Of a stretch of DNA of 64,000 nucleotides, positions 46,085-60,181 are shown piece by piece (position 1 is the first letter of the stretch; each line of letters starts with the position of its first letter). The notes beneath the pieces were generated by a model that was not told where the DNA came from, did not search any database, and worked only from the letters and a program-made list of their open reading frames with translations. Both the position numbers and the translations under genes were made by a program. The DNA is from Hermatobates lingyangjiaoensis (lineage: Eukaryota; Arthropoda; Insecta; Hemiptera; Hermatobatidae): contig JAPFBL010000255.1 of the NCBI GenBank assembly GCA_026182355.1, forward strand, positions 3,720,001 to 3,784,000, read 5' to 3'.

Positions 46085-46300
46085 AAGACAACAAACGTTC
46101 TCTGGTTGGTGGTCAACCAAATTTCTCCGACCGCCGTTTCGCAAGTGCTCTTGGCGTCCCTATATATTCTCTCCTGATAACTGTTAAACCGAAAATTGAA
46201 ACTTTATTTACTGTTTACCTACGGTTTATTCTGCATCGGTTTGCTTAATCTACCTCTATTTAACCCTGATGATGATTTACACCGGAAATTTCGGAATGTG
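46085..46300 (+). repeat. Family B terminal fragment with decayed hammerhead motifs
   Basis: Reads CGTTTCGCAAGTGCTCTTGG and CTCTCCTGATAACTGTTAAACC, related to 60350-60470 (+), 60960-61095 (-) and 62330-62430 (+). The motif core is CTGATAA here (G8 changed). A second CTGATGA with GGAAATTTCGG follows at 46267-46300. No ORF of note. Confidence 0.5.
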
Positions 46301-46379
46301 ATAGTTTTTCCTTATTTGGGTACATTTACTTATATTGAATTATATATAAAATTTATTCAGTATGTTAAAAATAATCAAT

Positions 46380-47900
46380 AATAAGGGGGTCTAGGAGTCA
46401 TGATGCGTCTCTTAAAGCCTCTCTGACTCTAGGCTACTCTCACCTCCTTGTGGTGACCCCCGGACAGGGTGAGGTTGTTTTTACAGCCTTATTCTGACAG
46501 ACGAGAGTAAAGCGGCCTTTTCCCTTTCCTTTTCTTTCTTCTTTCCTTGCCTCTCTCGTATCATCTTTTCTTTTTCGTTCCTTTTTTTTTAAATATTCCT
46601 TTCCCAGCTCTATCCTAGCCTCCACTTTACTTTCTCTTCATCTAGCATGAGGTTCTGTTGTTCTTTTAACCTGTGGAAGGAGGAAATTTGAACCGATCTG
46701 AAGTAAATGTGTTAAGCGAACCGTGCACTGGCTGGAAGGCACATGGGTCAGTTTCGGTGTCAGAATAGAACCTCTGAGATATATGGCACCCTCTCTGAGA
46801 ACTAGCCTTACTACCTGGTTAGTCGGCTCTCACCAGGTGAACATCGACTCTCGGTACTCGTGAGACTTTGTATAGATATTGAAAAACAAAAATCTTGTAA
46901 AAAGGGCGTTGGAAAGAAGCCCGTAGAAGCTGATACTCAACAGGTTAAACAGTGATCATTCTAAGACAACTACGGCTGCTCTGATACTTCGTCTGTGAAC
47001 AGGAAGGAGGATTTTGCCTTAATACAGGAGCCATAGATCATTAGGAACCAAGTTAGTGGTCTATGGCTTAAAGACTTTCGAGTTTTCTATACAATGGGAA
47101 TGGGTAAGCCCAGAACCTGTATATTGAATTTAATCCGGTTAAAATATCTGAATTTTAATAAGATATTGTTACAGTTGCGGTAGAGCTACGAGACTGAACG
47201 ATCCTGCTAATAGTTACCTAAATGGCTCTTGATCAAAACTAGTCACTTCCTCCTATTACCGTATGCAGAGCACTCGAGAAGAGCACAGGCTCGGCGTTCC
47301 AGTGAATATTGGAGCGGACTCCAATTCTCAAAATACATCATGGGGCAGCAGCAACATCAACGTATCAGGTGAGTCGCTTTTTGGTTATTATCTGTAATAA
47401 TAATATATGATTTGTAATGGGGGCCAGTCTTCCACTTTTATTACTGTGAATAGACGGGAGGTTCTGGACATAACACTGGTGAATGAGCCTGCCGTCACAC
47501 TGATGAAGGATTTGTTAGGTGTCCGATGATCAACCCTTCTTGGCCAATACTATTTAGAGTTTAGAATAAACATTAGTATACCAGACTATCCTATGAAATG
47601 GAAGGGGCAGAGGCAAGATCCTCTTCTTTTCTATCGAGGGCAGGGGTGTCTATCGAGAGACTCTAGTTAGAGTCTCAGTTGAAGCCGTCCCCAAGCCTCA
47701 GGGCGGAGTGGAGTTGGACGCTGTGAGGAGCGGTTGACAACTGCCTGCAATCAAGCGCCCAAAGTTTTCTGTCCTATGCGCAGGGTCAGGGGGAAGTTCA
47801 AACCTCCGTGGCAGACGTCTGAAATTAGGGCACTGAGGAAGGAGTGTATTCAACAGTAACAGGGGGAGCTTGTAATAGCATCAGCTTTGAGTCGATTGTT
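46380..47900 (+). pseudogene. LINE 5' part: decayed endonuclease region
   Basis: GC-richer than its surroundings. From about 46940, plus-strand frames encode remnants of an apurinic-type endonuclease of a non-LTR retrotransposon: FALIQEP, then (47310-47560) VNIGADSNSQNTSWGS, INVSGESLF, STFITVNRREVLDITLVNEP. Stop codons interrupt it (for example three TAA at about 47394-47402). The distal region (47600-47870) has no clear motif. It may belong to the same clade as the fragment at 43757-45222, though the two are not contiguous. Confidence 0.75.
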
Positions 47901-50900
47901 CGCATAATTATTATATGTTTATAAATATGTTTAAAACATTATACATCAAAGGATACAGTTAGTAACATCATCATTACCGTATCCTTTTTTAAAATTCAAC
48001 AGGCAATTTTATTTCAAATTTCATTTTTATTATTTCATTCTTATAAGACTTTATCCCAGGAAAAATATTAAAAATGAATGACACGATATTTAATTGAGAA
48101 TCGTGTACAGAAATATAATTAGTGAATCGTAGGAGAAGTAACAGTTTTTCCATTTCATACTGAAATACTGAGGAAGAAATAAAATAAAAATAGCTTAACG
48201 TTTATTCAGAACATTTATTATCCAAATAAACTTTCTCATGGTTACATTTAGAGAATTCATGTATAATTAACAAAGTTTTTTTTAGGACAATAGACTTTGT
48301 AAACAGATTAACTGTTATACTAACTCTAAAATATAATAATATACATTGATAGGTTAAAAAATTTACATTTTAATATTAATCAGTCAATAATGAATAATAC
48401 AAAAATTCATGCTATAAATCTAAATTCAACTACAACATTTCATAGAATAATTATCATGAATGATACTTGTGGGCTTTAACATTTAGTGTAGTAGTAGTAA
48501 CGCATGGTGTAGTAAGTGTCTGTGAACAATACCGGAACAGTGAAATGATTTTGGGAAACATTTAACATTTTTACCACCAACAATATTACAACTATTTGTT
48601 TAAAATATTTGTAATAAATAAATATAATTTATTCTAAGCAACTTTTTTAACATAATTATGTCATAAAATATATTAAAGAGAACTTTAACTATATATTTAC
48701 TTTGTTATCATTTTTCACATGTAATATGGCAATATTTGGTTTGCATTGAGAAAACAGAAGTTCTACTTAGCTTCATACAACACCAATTCTTTTCACTTTT
48801 AAAACTTTAAGTAGAATTATTTTAAATAAATGAAATAATAGATACATTTGTTAACAGTCCTAACAGAGGTCAAACTTTATTCAAGCATTTATAGAAACAA
48901 ACCCAATAACTACGAATAGTTTTATTTCGCTCATCTGACTTGAATAAGTGGCTATATTTATGTATAAACTTTTGATTTGTTTGAACGACATAATTTTTAA
49001 ACAATTTTTTTTTAGAAGCTTATAGTTTAAGAAAATTTATTAAATTTGGATTAAATTTTTAGAATATCAGTAATCGTATAAATTATAAATAGTTTGGAGT
49101 TAATGAAAAAAAATACAACAATCGATAATTTTAAAAATATTTCGATTTATAAATAAAACCTATAAATTCAATAAATGAGCTACTTTTTGTTTGATGATTA
49201 GAAGAAAATTGTGAAAAGCAAAAACTAAACATTAATGATTCTGCTAAATAAATTTTTATCCTATATGGAGACATATAGTTTTTCTCTACATAAGGTGCTA
49301 ATTATGTGACAATTTATTTCAGTAGCATTCAAAGCCAAGAACATATTGATGAAATGTTCACTCTTTGAACCAAGATAAAGTGACATATTTTTTTTTAAAT
49401 TGTCACAGTATTGTAACATATGGATATTTCATATTGTAATAATACATGGAAAATAAAACAGAAGCTATGTTTTATACAGGTTCATGAATGAACCATTTAC
49501 AACAGTAACAGAATTCTGGTTTTCTTTTAGTAAAGTTTTACAATTTTTATAAATAAAATTTGTTCTTTTACAAAATAAATAAAATTTTGTAGCATGCAGA
49601 TTATATTAGTTTCAATAAAATAAAACTATAAATCACAGAAATTTTGAAGGTTAAGAAAAAAGTCTAAGTCAATCCATCATATTGTGCTAGTGTACAAAGA
49701 AATAATGATTGAAGATACTTAAAGAAATCATTAAACGTAAATGCCATTGTTTTTTTAACTGTATACTCGTTTATTCTTTATTCAATTACAGTGTTTCTCT
49801 AAGATAGTAAACAAAAAAAGGAAAAAAGAATTTATTGGTTATTTACATCAAATATACAACTATATATACACATTAATAAATAATTATGTACAAATATTTT
49901 ACTAACTTGACTTTACAATTATCTGTCATTATTCGAAAACTACATATAAAATAAATAGACTTTAAATACTGCCGTAAGATTTTTTTTAATAGGTCTAAAT
50001 TTGTTTAGTTATCGTAATTGACGGAGACTTAAGGCAATAAATCCAGTTTATGCAATTCATATAGGAAACAAGAATCAGAGAAAAAGAAAGAGCAACATGA
50101 TGCGAGGGTCATTAATCAGAGAAAATTCAGTCAAAATATTGGAAAATGAGAGTCGCTGTTAAGGAATACTTTAAGACCAATCATGTCAATAGTATGAATT
50201 TAGTTAGAACATCTGATAAAAGGTATAAAAAGAAAGTATTACAATAGCTGGAAAAGTGTATTTATATCAAAATAAATGGATGCTATCTGTAGTCTACCAG
50301 GTTTATCAGATTTTTTCCAAGATATAAAAAAAAAGTATGCATGAAAATATATGTTTTTAATCTGTAGTCGTGTAGAAGACTTGACAGGAGCTTTAACCAG
50401 GCTTATTTCAAGAAATCTCTATTTCTTGAAATTCTTTATTGTTTCGTTGCCCTATGTAAGCTATCCACTAGAAGGACTACGACAGCTCCTGGGTACATCT
50501 TCACCGAATTGTTCTAGCAGACATAATATTGTGAGCAAGAGCCAAAATGGTTAGAGATCACCTTTACTCCTGCCTAGTACTAAATAAAAACGAAAGCGCC
50601 AACATTATTTAACACTTGAAGATCTCTTTATTTGCGCGAATAATTAAGATACCAAGCAAATGCGTTGGATAACCTTTTTATGTACTTATATATATATATA
50701 TAATATACATAATTCTAAATACAAATAAACATATACATTAAGAAGTAAATTTAATTTTAATTGATTGGCACTTTCAAAAACAAAGTTGTGTAGGTGTTAG
50801 AGAACGGGAGCCAGAGAAATTAAAAATCAGAACATATCCTAGGAAATTAGTATATCCAGCAACTTATAATTTTTCATTAAGTCGTTTCAAAACAAAAAAT

Positions 50901-53900
50901 TGCAACATGAAAACTATGCGTTGCCTTCTTTTTTAGGTTGTCTGATGGGTTGGTTGAACTTAGCCGAAATATGTATTCGGTTTCAATGTGTAGTAAATTA
51001 AACCAAGAAAACGATAGATGACTTCATTCAGTATTAGATACTGAAATGTTTTAAGTCAATACATTACAATTAAAGATTTCTTTGAAATGAGTATTATTTC
51101 AAATAATAATCAAATTATTATTGATTATAATCAAATTAGTACTAAATACTCAAATTATTTAGTACTTTTTAACAAGGAACAGTGATTTTATTTTTAAAAA
51201 AAGAAATATTAAAAAGTAACAAATTTAATGTAATTAGCTAGCGATCTTTTTTAATTTATTGATGTAAAAGTTCTCTAATATACGGGTATAATGAATAAAA
51301 ATATGCTATGAACAGAACAAATGAGAAGAAATGGTTTCTTATGATAATAGTACTAGTCATTATTTGATAAACACATACAAACTAAGATCAATGAAAAAAA
51401 ATTCATAATTTGAATATAATTAAAAGCGAAATTTTAATTATTTTGTTTTGTTACATAATATAAACTTTTAAAAAAAACAACTCTTTAGAAATTATAACAT
51501 CATTATAGTAAATTTTTTAACTGTATAGTAAAACGTTTTATCTTTTGGAATATTTAACATTACTGTTTAAGCATATACTTTATATTTTTTTCTACTTAAA
51601 TAAAAATTCGTTTTTTTATGAATTAAAACTCATCTAACTGTAGCAAAATATAATTTAAAAAAATGAACTAAGGAGGGAATATTCACGTTCAAGAGATGTT
51701 CTATATTGGTAACTTGATTAAATTGTTCATTAAAAATATGTTAATTAACATCGAAGATATTTCAATGACAGGTTACTTTTAACAATACTTGTGTGAATAG
51801 GTAAATATTTTTTAATCAGTTATAAGAAAATAAACATGTTATGGATCATATCAAGATTAAAGTTAGAAATGCACAAGACTTTTCTGCAACTAACGCATTT
51901 ATTTTTTTTCTTTATTACGTTGAATTTTTTCCACTCGATTATATAAAAGATTTAGGTTTGTAATCAGAAGTTGAATCAAACGTTCTTTGTTGATCAACAC
52001 TTCAATATAGAAATAATGAAGATAAAAAAAAAAAGGTAAAGGCAATGTATACTTTGTATGTTGACTTAATTAAAAGGAAATAATACTTTTGATGATTCAC
52101 AGGAAAACTATCTGGGAAAATATACCACATTGTGATTTTATTTAGAATTGTAAGTCATGTTTTCATTTTATTTATTTATTTTTCACCAAATTAACAAACC
52201 TACTGCGCAGGAGGAACACAATATTGTAAATTATTATAAAATAATACATCAGAATTGTAATTATACGTAAATTTTCTTCTTTTAAAATTTTATTCTTTGA
52301 TTGGAACTTTGTCATTGATACGTCATTGCATACAATTTTATAAACTGTGTTTATAATGTTACTACTTGTAACATTCCAAGTGAAAGAAACGTACATATTC
52401 ATAGAATGAAACTCACATAACTAAAAATTTAAAGAGAAACTAAAACGTGAACTATACTTGTGCATTATATTTAACATTATGCTTTTAGCAACAATAATCT
52501 AGTTATTAATAAAATAACTATTTTGTTAAATAGAGGATTGTTAACATATTCAAAGTGAGGGATACATTTAAAATGATCTAGGACGTTCCCAAAAGACTTA
52601 GAGTGGCTACTGAGATCTTTAGCGTAATGTCTGATAATGATGTACATGTCCATTTGTATTTAAATCTGTTTAAACCTAATGCATTAATATTTTTTAACAT
52701 TTTATTTTGTGTTTATTGAGGTAACTTGGATCAATTCTATAATTCTTAAAACTAATCATAAGCAAATGAATAGAGATTTCTTATTTATTTATCGAAAATT
52801 AGAAGTAGGCAAAGAAAGAAATTACGAAAGTTATATTAGCAGTTTCAGAGATCAACGAATAAATCGGAAGTAATTTGTAACACTGCTGTGTTACCAGTAA
52901 ACATTTCGGTTACATTTTCAGTTAAAAGGTACTCTTCTTTCATTTAAGGAATATACTCTGTCTTTTTTAAATGACACATAGTAAAACTCAATGAGAAAAT
53001 GTAGGTAATATAGTTGAAATAGGAATTCAAAGGAGGCAAATAATTCTTAATTAAGAAATATATCAGAATAGAGAGTAAGTATAATATGGAAAAACACAAA
53101 AAAATGTATGATATTTTGAATTAAAAAATAAATGCATTCCGTAGTTTTTATTACACTAGTAAAGAAAAGTTCCAACTTAAGTAAGACAATTTGGTGTAAC
53201 TACATTCCAAAATAATTTTCATACCACAAAAAGAAATACGGGACTGTAAAAATAGTATACCGTAAGTTAAATAGTTTAAAACAGTGTTGATTTAATTTTT
53301 CATTTAAATATAAACTACGAAGTTATTGGAGCTTAAGATCCTACTTAATATCTTGTTTGTTAGCCTACAAAATTAAAAAGAATAGAGTTGATTTGCATTT
53401 ATCTTTAAATAATTGATATCAATGATTATATTGATTTAATTATATATAATTGATATCAATAATTTTTTTATTTTCAAACAGCTTTAGTCAAACTATTAAT
53501 GTATTTTGCAACGTTATATCGTCAAAATTAAGTTTACAGGGAGTACAACATATTTACCCTGAAACAATGTTGGGGACAACTGTTTGGACATGAATTAAAT
53601 GAACCTTAATCAAATATTTAAAGTAAAGACTTCAGTAACAGAGATTTGGGTTATTATTATAGCCTGAAATGTCATCTAAAGCATCTGAAAACAATCGTCA
53701 TTTCACTTTGACTGCATTTCGGTCTTCAACAATAGTGAATTCCAGCTCCAGTAGTGTTCAGTCGTTAATATTTCTGATAAGACCTCCAACTAATGAATAG
53801 CATGTTTCCAAACATCGTATTTTGAAACTACTTTAAAAGTCATGTAGGTATGAAATACAATCATGAAAAGGGTAGAGGAATGACTTTTAAAAGTCTATTT

Positions 53901-56335
53901 TCAAGTAAAACATAGACTCTTGAAGAGGCTGCCCTATTGTTCAATAACCCATTATCATTATTGAAAAATTGTTTCTGACATCTGTTCTTTTAAATACTCA
54001 GCAATATGACTTCGTCGTGAAATATTAACTGTTAATAGTATACAATTATTACACTGCTTTAACATTACATCAAATACGATATTATGGTTAGAGTTTAAAT
54101 ACCCATTTTGTGAAAAGTTATCAATATTGATTGTTGAATTATATTGTAAATTGGTTATTGTTCAACTTTTTAACATTAAATAACAATAAAATTCTGTCAC
54201 AATCAATGATTACATAACAATTTTTAAAAACGTTTAACATTTTTAAAAATAGGTTTCATTATATGATTAATATTTAGAAGTTAATATCTATCGGTATATT
54301 TTGTAATAAATGATTATTTTTATTTTATAACCTATCTCAAATTGTAACATATATATGAGTTTTTAATATTTTGATATAGGGTTCCATAAATCTCGATATA
54401 AATAATTTTTATGTTATGGCAGTTTATTATGAAATATTTAAATCCATTTCATGGAACATTACAATATAACTTGAGCCACAACTGTGGAAGATCACCAAAC
54501 TCGGACTCACACTGACTCTTCTTCCATTCTTGGCACATATTATTTCAGAAATAGTTATTATTTGTTATAATTGATTGATGAAGTTAGCTATTTAATGAAA
54601 AGTAATAACATAACATTAGTAGATTACAATAATTTGAAAACAATATTACAAATGCAGATATAATATTTCCTTTTGCCAGAACTAAGCTTTTTCTTGCAGA
54701 ACTATAGATGATATGTTCTTAAAAAATCAGTGCTACATACTCGTGATAAATCAGTCTTGATGGTTGAGTTTGTATCAAAATACCGCTGTATAAGTGTATA
54801 TCATGGTAGCAATACTTGTAGTTCAAAGAAAAGTTAACAGATAAAGCCTTCGGCCGAAGTAAACTAAAATGCAATTTCATACCTACTTGGGAATAATTAT
54901 AAACCAACATATAAAGAAGAAACATCATTTTATATCTTTGAAAATTCCTAGTGAAACGATGACATATATATTACATTACACATTTTCAATAACAATTCAT
55001 TATTATTATTAAAAACTAAAAAAAAAAAAATTATAGCAGCTCTCCAATCATTTCAGTAAAAATAAGAAATCCTTCAATTAATTAAAGTAGATTTAAGTTT
55101 GTACATAGATACAATGAAATATATACTTTTAATACTAAAAATTCAATTAATTTAATAGATTTACAATAAATAAACATATTAGAATTAATAAATTGTTTAA
55201 ATATTAACAATGAACTTGTGTATTCATAACACATGGTAACCAATACAGAGACTACATACTTTTCAAAATTTGAATAAGTAATATGTTTTGTACTTAGATT
55301 TGAAACGGTTTCGTCGAGATACGTTTATATTTAATTTGTAAAGAAAGTCATATTTCTATTTTGGCCACATACAGGATCTTTCAATCCCATCAGTAAAAAA
55401 ATATAGCTATATATTTGCCAAATGTGGCTACTTTCTGCTAACCTGGACCCAGACCAATGCTCTTTCCTATATTATAATAATAAATTACAAAAATAAGAAA
55501 TTTTTAAACAGTTATTAACATATATTTTACTAATGACTGGGGAACTAAGCTGATCACTATTGCAATAAAACCAATAAAACATTTATTAGGTAAAAAATAA
55601 AATAGAAAAAAAAATTATGGAATAAATATCTCTGAATGTAAGTTTTGTAAGATGTATACTAATCGTGATCTTTTTTATATGTAACAAACTTACTTTTTTT
55701 AATAATAACAAACATAAAAAATGTTGCTTATGGTACCCTAAGCATTTCATAGATTTTTCCAGAATTATTTAAATTTATTATTATTTTGGTGAAAGCGTCG
55801 CAGGAACCATGGATTCAATCAATAATGTGTACTTGTTTTTTACTTTAATTTCGGTTCAATACGACGAAACCATACAAATAGAAATTCTTTTCGATAAAGG
55901 AAGCATGTTGAGAATATAAAAACGAATAAAGTAACGAAAAGAGTAGTTTAAAAAAATGAAACATATATTGACCAGCACTACCAGAAACTGTCTCAATCCT
56001 GTTCTACGATAAAATCAAATTGTGAGAAATTTTTTACCTAAAAAAATAGTTGAAGCAGATGAAGAGTTCTTAAAAACTAAGTAATACCGATTTTTGTGGA
56101 CGAAATGCAGTCTCTTTAACAAATTACAATTATTTCTCTCATGAGGATTTAAATTTCAAATCGAACAGCGATATGTTCGAAGTTAGTATTTTTCCATGAT
56201 AGGAATGACGAACTTTGGGATTCTAGAAAGGAGGTAGGAACTTATTTACATATTTGAAAGGGATTAGGAAAATAAAGGTTGTGGCTGAGGTCAGTACCAG
56301 CTGGTCTCCCAAGAGAAGTCTGTTGGAGGCGGGCG
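47900..56335. other. Gene-poor AT-rich region
   Basis: More than 8 kb of AT-rich DNA without recognised genes, RNA genes or mobile elements. Some of it near the right end is presumably 3' UTR of the minus-strand gene at 56336. Short TA tracts (50690) and a repeated AATTGATATCAAT (53409 and 53449) are the only visible structures. Confidence 0.6.
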
Positions 56336-56740
56336 TCATGCCAGTTCGGTGTAGTATCCTCCCCTGGACCGGTCGAAGGTGACGACCGAGTGGTGGGAAT
56401 AGGGCGGAGGGGGGTGGTGGTGAAGGGAGGACGCTTGAGGCTGAGGGCCCTGTACGTGGTAGCCCATTGACGGCGCTGGGAACTGGTGCTGAGGGCCTAG
56501 CAGGTGGGGTGGGGGTGGCACAGCCACGTACCCAGATCTTTGGCGGAGATCACCATTGGTGTGGAAGAGTGGTGGGCGTTGCGGAAGGCGGTGAAACTTG
56601 CGCGGCCCCACTACATGCCTGCTTTGCTGGGAAGCCCAGGCGGCCTTCTGTTTCGCTGCCTGCCAGTCTTGCAGAAGTCGACATAGTTGGCTCTGCTCCA
56701 ATGTGAACTCGAACTCACAGTTTGGCTCATAATCTGGACC
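56336..56740 (-). CDS. GC-rich terminal coding exon of an unrecognised gene
   Basis: A minus-strand exon opens at a TTTGTAG acceptor (56741-56743) with GPDYEPNCEFEFT, runs 134 codons and stops at 56338-56336. The first third is helical and basic (EQSQLCRLLQDWQAAKQKAA). The rest is low-complexity, rich in Pro, His, Gln and Tyr, with PPPPHLLG and HHHPPPPYSHH, ending RGGYYTELA. GC content is far above the surroundings, typical of a constrained coding exon. It resembles a cytoplasmic tail or disordered C-terminus, and PPPPY could bind WW domains. I do not recognise the protein. Upstream exons should lie to the right, but none was convincing in this window. Confidence 0.65.
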   Translation of the reverse strand, partial: GPDYEPNCEFEFTLEQSQLCRLLQDWQAAKQKAAWASQQSRHVVGPRKFHRLPQRPPLFHTNGDLRQRSGYVAVPPPPHLLGPQHQFPAPSMGYHVQGPQPQASSLHHHPPPPYSHHSVVTFDRSRGGYYTELA

Positions 56741-59008
56741 CTACAAATCAAAATATTCCATTATGTTTTTTCATTCAGTTGATTTATAAAATTATTCATA
56801 CTTCACATAAATAATAAAAAAAACATAATTTTGATCATTGAAAGACACCTACATATACAATAAGAAAAGGGTGGGAGACAAGGAGATAAAGGGCGTAAAG
56901 TGTGAGAAAGGGAACAAAATTCTGGGAAGGCGAGTCAGGGTAAAGAACAGTATTCAGCAAAAAATAAGTAACACATTATCTTCTAGCTGTAAACTGTGGT
57001 ATATAAAGCTATTTATCTCATCAATACTGAATCCAGCGTGAGTAAACGATTACTAATGTCTATAGTATTGATCTATTAAATTTAACAAAAGATGATATAA
57101 TAATATTTCTTTACAACACCTATGATTCTTCATATGTAATCATTTTAGCTTCTGTTCAATTTGTATCATGATTCATTTGTATCATTACTTATAGGCAAGA
57201 ATAAGGTGCTACTTTGTTCACATCTAGTTACATACGTCGTATTGGTTTTGTTTGACACTTATTTTTAATGATTTGCCAGTTTGACAAATCATTTTTAAAA
57301 AATTTATGACAACTTTTACATGGAATTCTATAAATACCATTGCACTCCTTTTCTCTAGGAGGGGTTTTAATTAACATATTGCCTATGTTATTTGGCTAGA
57401 AATAACTTTATTTAAATCAAGATTTCTAGCAAGCCTTGGATTGGGTCCAATGAATCATTTTAGGGCAAATTCACAATATGCGCCAATATATCTAAACCAT
57501 TTAACTTGATTAGGCGAAAAAGAAATTAAAATTTTAGTTTAAAAAAATTCCATTTATAAATTACACAGAAAAATAGATAAGCAATTAAGCAATTACCTAT
57601 TGACATACGCAATTTTTGTTCATAAAAGTTATTTCAAATTAAAAGTGGCACTCAACCATACATAACTTAATTAACTCGATTGTGGTGGTAGGTACGGGGT
57701 AGGGAATAATTGATAACTTTCTCCCGGAGCAAGCTCAAGATATCAGTTACAGGCGTAAAAAGGGACTTTACATTCAAATTAATCTATCTATATTCTTTCT
57801 TCATATTAAAGCTTTTTTACGATTAAATCTATATTGTTTTTAATATATAATTAAAGGCCTTAAAAGACTAACTAACCATTTAGATCAGTCTTATGAGCCG
57901 AGCCAACCAAATTCTTAATGAATGGTATATGAAAATTATTTTTATGCATCTTGGTCGTTCCGTATATGAAAGTATACAGAAATGAAGGGATTTGAAATTT
58001 GAAAATGATAAGATAGAAATTTAGTAATTAGTTCGGGTTGATTTTTTGAAATAGTTTGTATCTTCTTATTACAAAGACTATTGGCTCTTTCCAAATAATC
58101 AACTTACTATAAACATTTTTATCGATAACATTGTTTTGATTTTTTTCTGTGGAGTCTTGGTTTATTTAATATCACAGTACTTTTCATTTGTCGGCTTCAG
58201 TGACTTTGAAAGTATTATCCTTTTTAAGTTTAGAATAAGAGTCAATGAAACATAAAACGACTAGTAACATCGCCCTTATCTACCAGTCCGTAAACCATTT
58301 CTTTTAAAATGTTTAATCATCAATATCTATATTATGTATTTTTTTAGCATTACAAAAACCTGTAGCCACATGAACATAATTTAATTTCCTGCTTTAAGAA
58401 TAAAATTTAATCCATAATAATATCCTAATGCTGCTACTATATTGTTATCTAATATTTTTGATAAATTAAGAAGTGATTTATAAAATTCTGTCAATTATGC
58501 CTAAGGTTTTTATTATATAAAGTTGAACAATATTTACATATATTTCTGAGCTGACCGGAAACAAAGTCAAAAGCTATTTTCCTAACTTCAATCCAATGGG
58601 ATGAGCTAGATAAGATGATTTTTGTTTTGCATCGAATCACTAAATGCCAATTTCTCAAAACTGAAACTAAATGCTTTCAACCAAAACTAGCATTTAGTTT
58701 TGGTTAAATGATCTTAGTAATTTTTCTGATTTTCAGATCTAAACAATAGTTTAGCAACTGTTTCTGTTTGATACCTATACTATATTTGTAAATACCATAT
58801 TTGGCTTGTATCTGTTTCTTACATAATTTTTTCAGTTTCCGGAATTCCTTCCTCGTCTCTTCATTAAAACTATAAAGTTTATCACCAATATTGCTAGTAG
58901 ACATGTTTCGAATGTACCACATTCATTATTAGGACAATAACGAGAATAATAGTAGGATGTTTCTTACATAATTTCTCCAGTTTCCGGAATTCCTTCTTCG
59001 TCTACACA
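56741..59008. other. Probable intron of the minus-strand gene; one short direct repeat
   Basis: AT-rich with no convincing exon. A direct repeat of about 43 bp occurs at 58818-58862 and 58958-59003 (both containing AGTTTCCGGAATTCCTTC). On the minus strand both copies can encode EFRKL(K/E)KLCKK, within a 72-codon open frame at 58704-58922 for the first copy. Confidence 0.5.
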
Positions 59009-59345
59009 TATCAATAGATATCAATGATCAAACCACAATAAGAAAGGGGAAAACAAGACTAAGATCTTTCAAATGTAACAAGCGGTCTTAGTCAGAGTAA
59101 AAAACCGAACTGAACACTAGATGAAGAAAACATCAGATGTTTTCTGCATCTAGTGTTCAGTTGGGTTTTTGACTCTGACGAAGACCGCTTGTTACATTTG
59201 AAAGATCTTAGTCTTGTTTTCCCCTTTCTTATTGTGGTTTGATCATTGATATCTATTGATATCAATGAGGATTGCTTGTTTTCCCATTTCTTATTGTGGT
59301 TTGATCATTGATTGTTATTTCACTTGTTTATGTGAAAGCTTTTTA
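59009..59345. mobile_element. Foldback element, family A, with extra right-arm tail
   Basis: Outer ends ATATCAATAGATATCAATG and complement, with an internal mini-palindrome CTGAACACTAGATGA/TCTAGTGTTCAG. A second, partial right-arm segment follows at 59275-59345 with TTTCACTTGTTTATGTGAAA. The hammerhead motif on the plus strand (59162-59223) keeps CTGACGA but its stem II has lost pairing (GACCG/CATTT), so activity is doubtful. Confidence 0.8.
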
Positions 59346-59400
59346 TCAATAGATATGTATATATGGATATATATATATATACGTTGAATGCCAGATTAGA

Positions 59401-59880
59401 TATTGAAAAAGACGAGCCAATCCCCGTTACGTATTACTTTGGGCACTTCTTATTGGTTGTGGGTGTTTTTTCGTAAAACACGTTTCTCCTTAGCACACTC
59501 CTTCTGCTCGGCCGCCTCAGCCTTCACTCCAGGAGAGGGCTCGCAGTCCCTACTTAATTTTCCAATAGAGTTGGATGAAGGTCTTGGCGTCGTGGCTTGG
59601 AAGTGTACCTCGTCGAACTCGGTGTTTACTATATAGTAAATATTACTATATAGTAAACACCGAGTTCGACGAGGTACACTTCCAAGCCACGACGCCAAGA
59701 CCTTCATCCAACTCTATTGGAAAATTAAGTAGGGACTGCGAGCCCTCTCCTGGAGTGAAGGCTGAGGCGGCCGAGCAGAAGGAGTGTGCTAAGGAGAAAC
59801 GTGTTTACGAAAAAACACCCACAACCAATAAGAAGTGCCCAAAGTAATACGTAACAGGGATTGGCTCGTCTTTTTCAATA
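59401..59880. mobile_element. Long near-perfect palindrome with GC-rich, coding-like arms
   Basis: Arms of about 237 bp meet at a TA-rich centre (59630-59655). It is flanked by TA-rich tracts. Each arm contains an open frame reading VNTEFDEVHFQATTPRPSSN, SRDCEPSPGVKAEAAEQKEC and AKEKRV, with normal-looking amino-acid use. The two arms differ by an indel near the outer end. It may carry a captured host exon. No domain recognised. Confidence 0.75.
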
Positions 59881-59935
59881 TATATATATATATATATATA
59901 CTTCGAATAAAATGAAAGGTCCGTGTGGACAATAA

Positions 59936-60181
59936 ACACTTTAACACATAGAAAAGAACACAGAAAGACACTACAGAACTCACTTCGATATTTCGACATC
60001 CGTCGTCATCGGGAAGAAGTGCGAAGTACTCGCGTTGAGAAGCAAACTACTACTCAGTAGTCAGTCAGTAGTAGTTTGCTTCTCAACGCGAGTACTTCGC
60101 ACTTCTTCCCGATGACGACGGATGTCGAAATATCGAAGTGAGTTCTGTAGTGTCTTTCTGTGTTCTTTTCTATGTGTTAAA

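Noticed and set aside
56279..56706. Three plus-strand ORFs over the GC-rich block
   Set aside because: They are shadows of the minus-strand exon, which has a good acceptor and a plausible composition.
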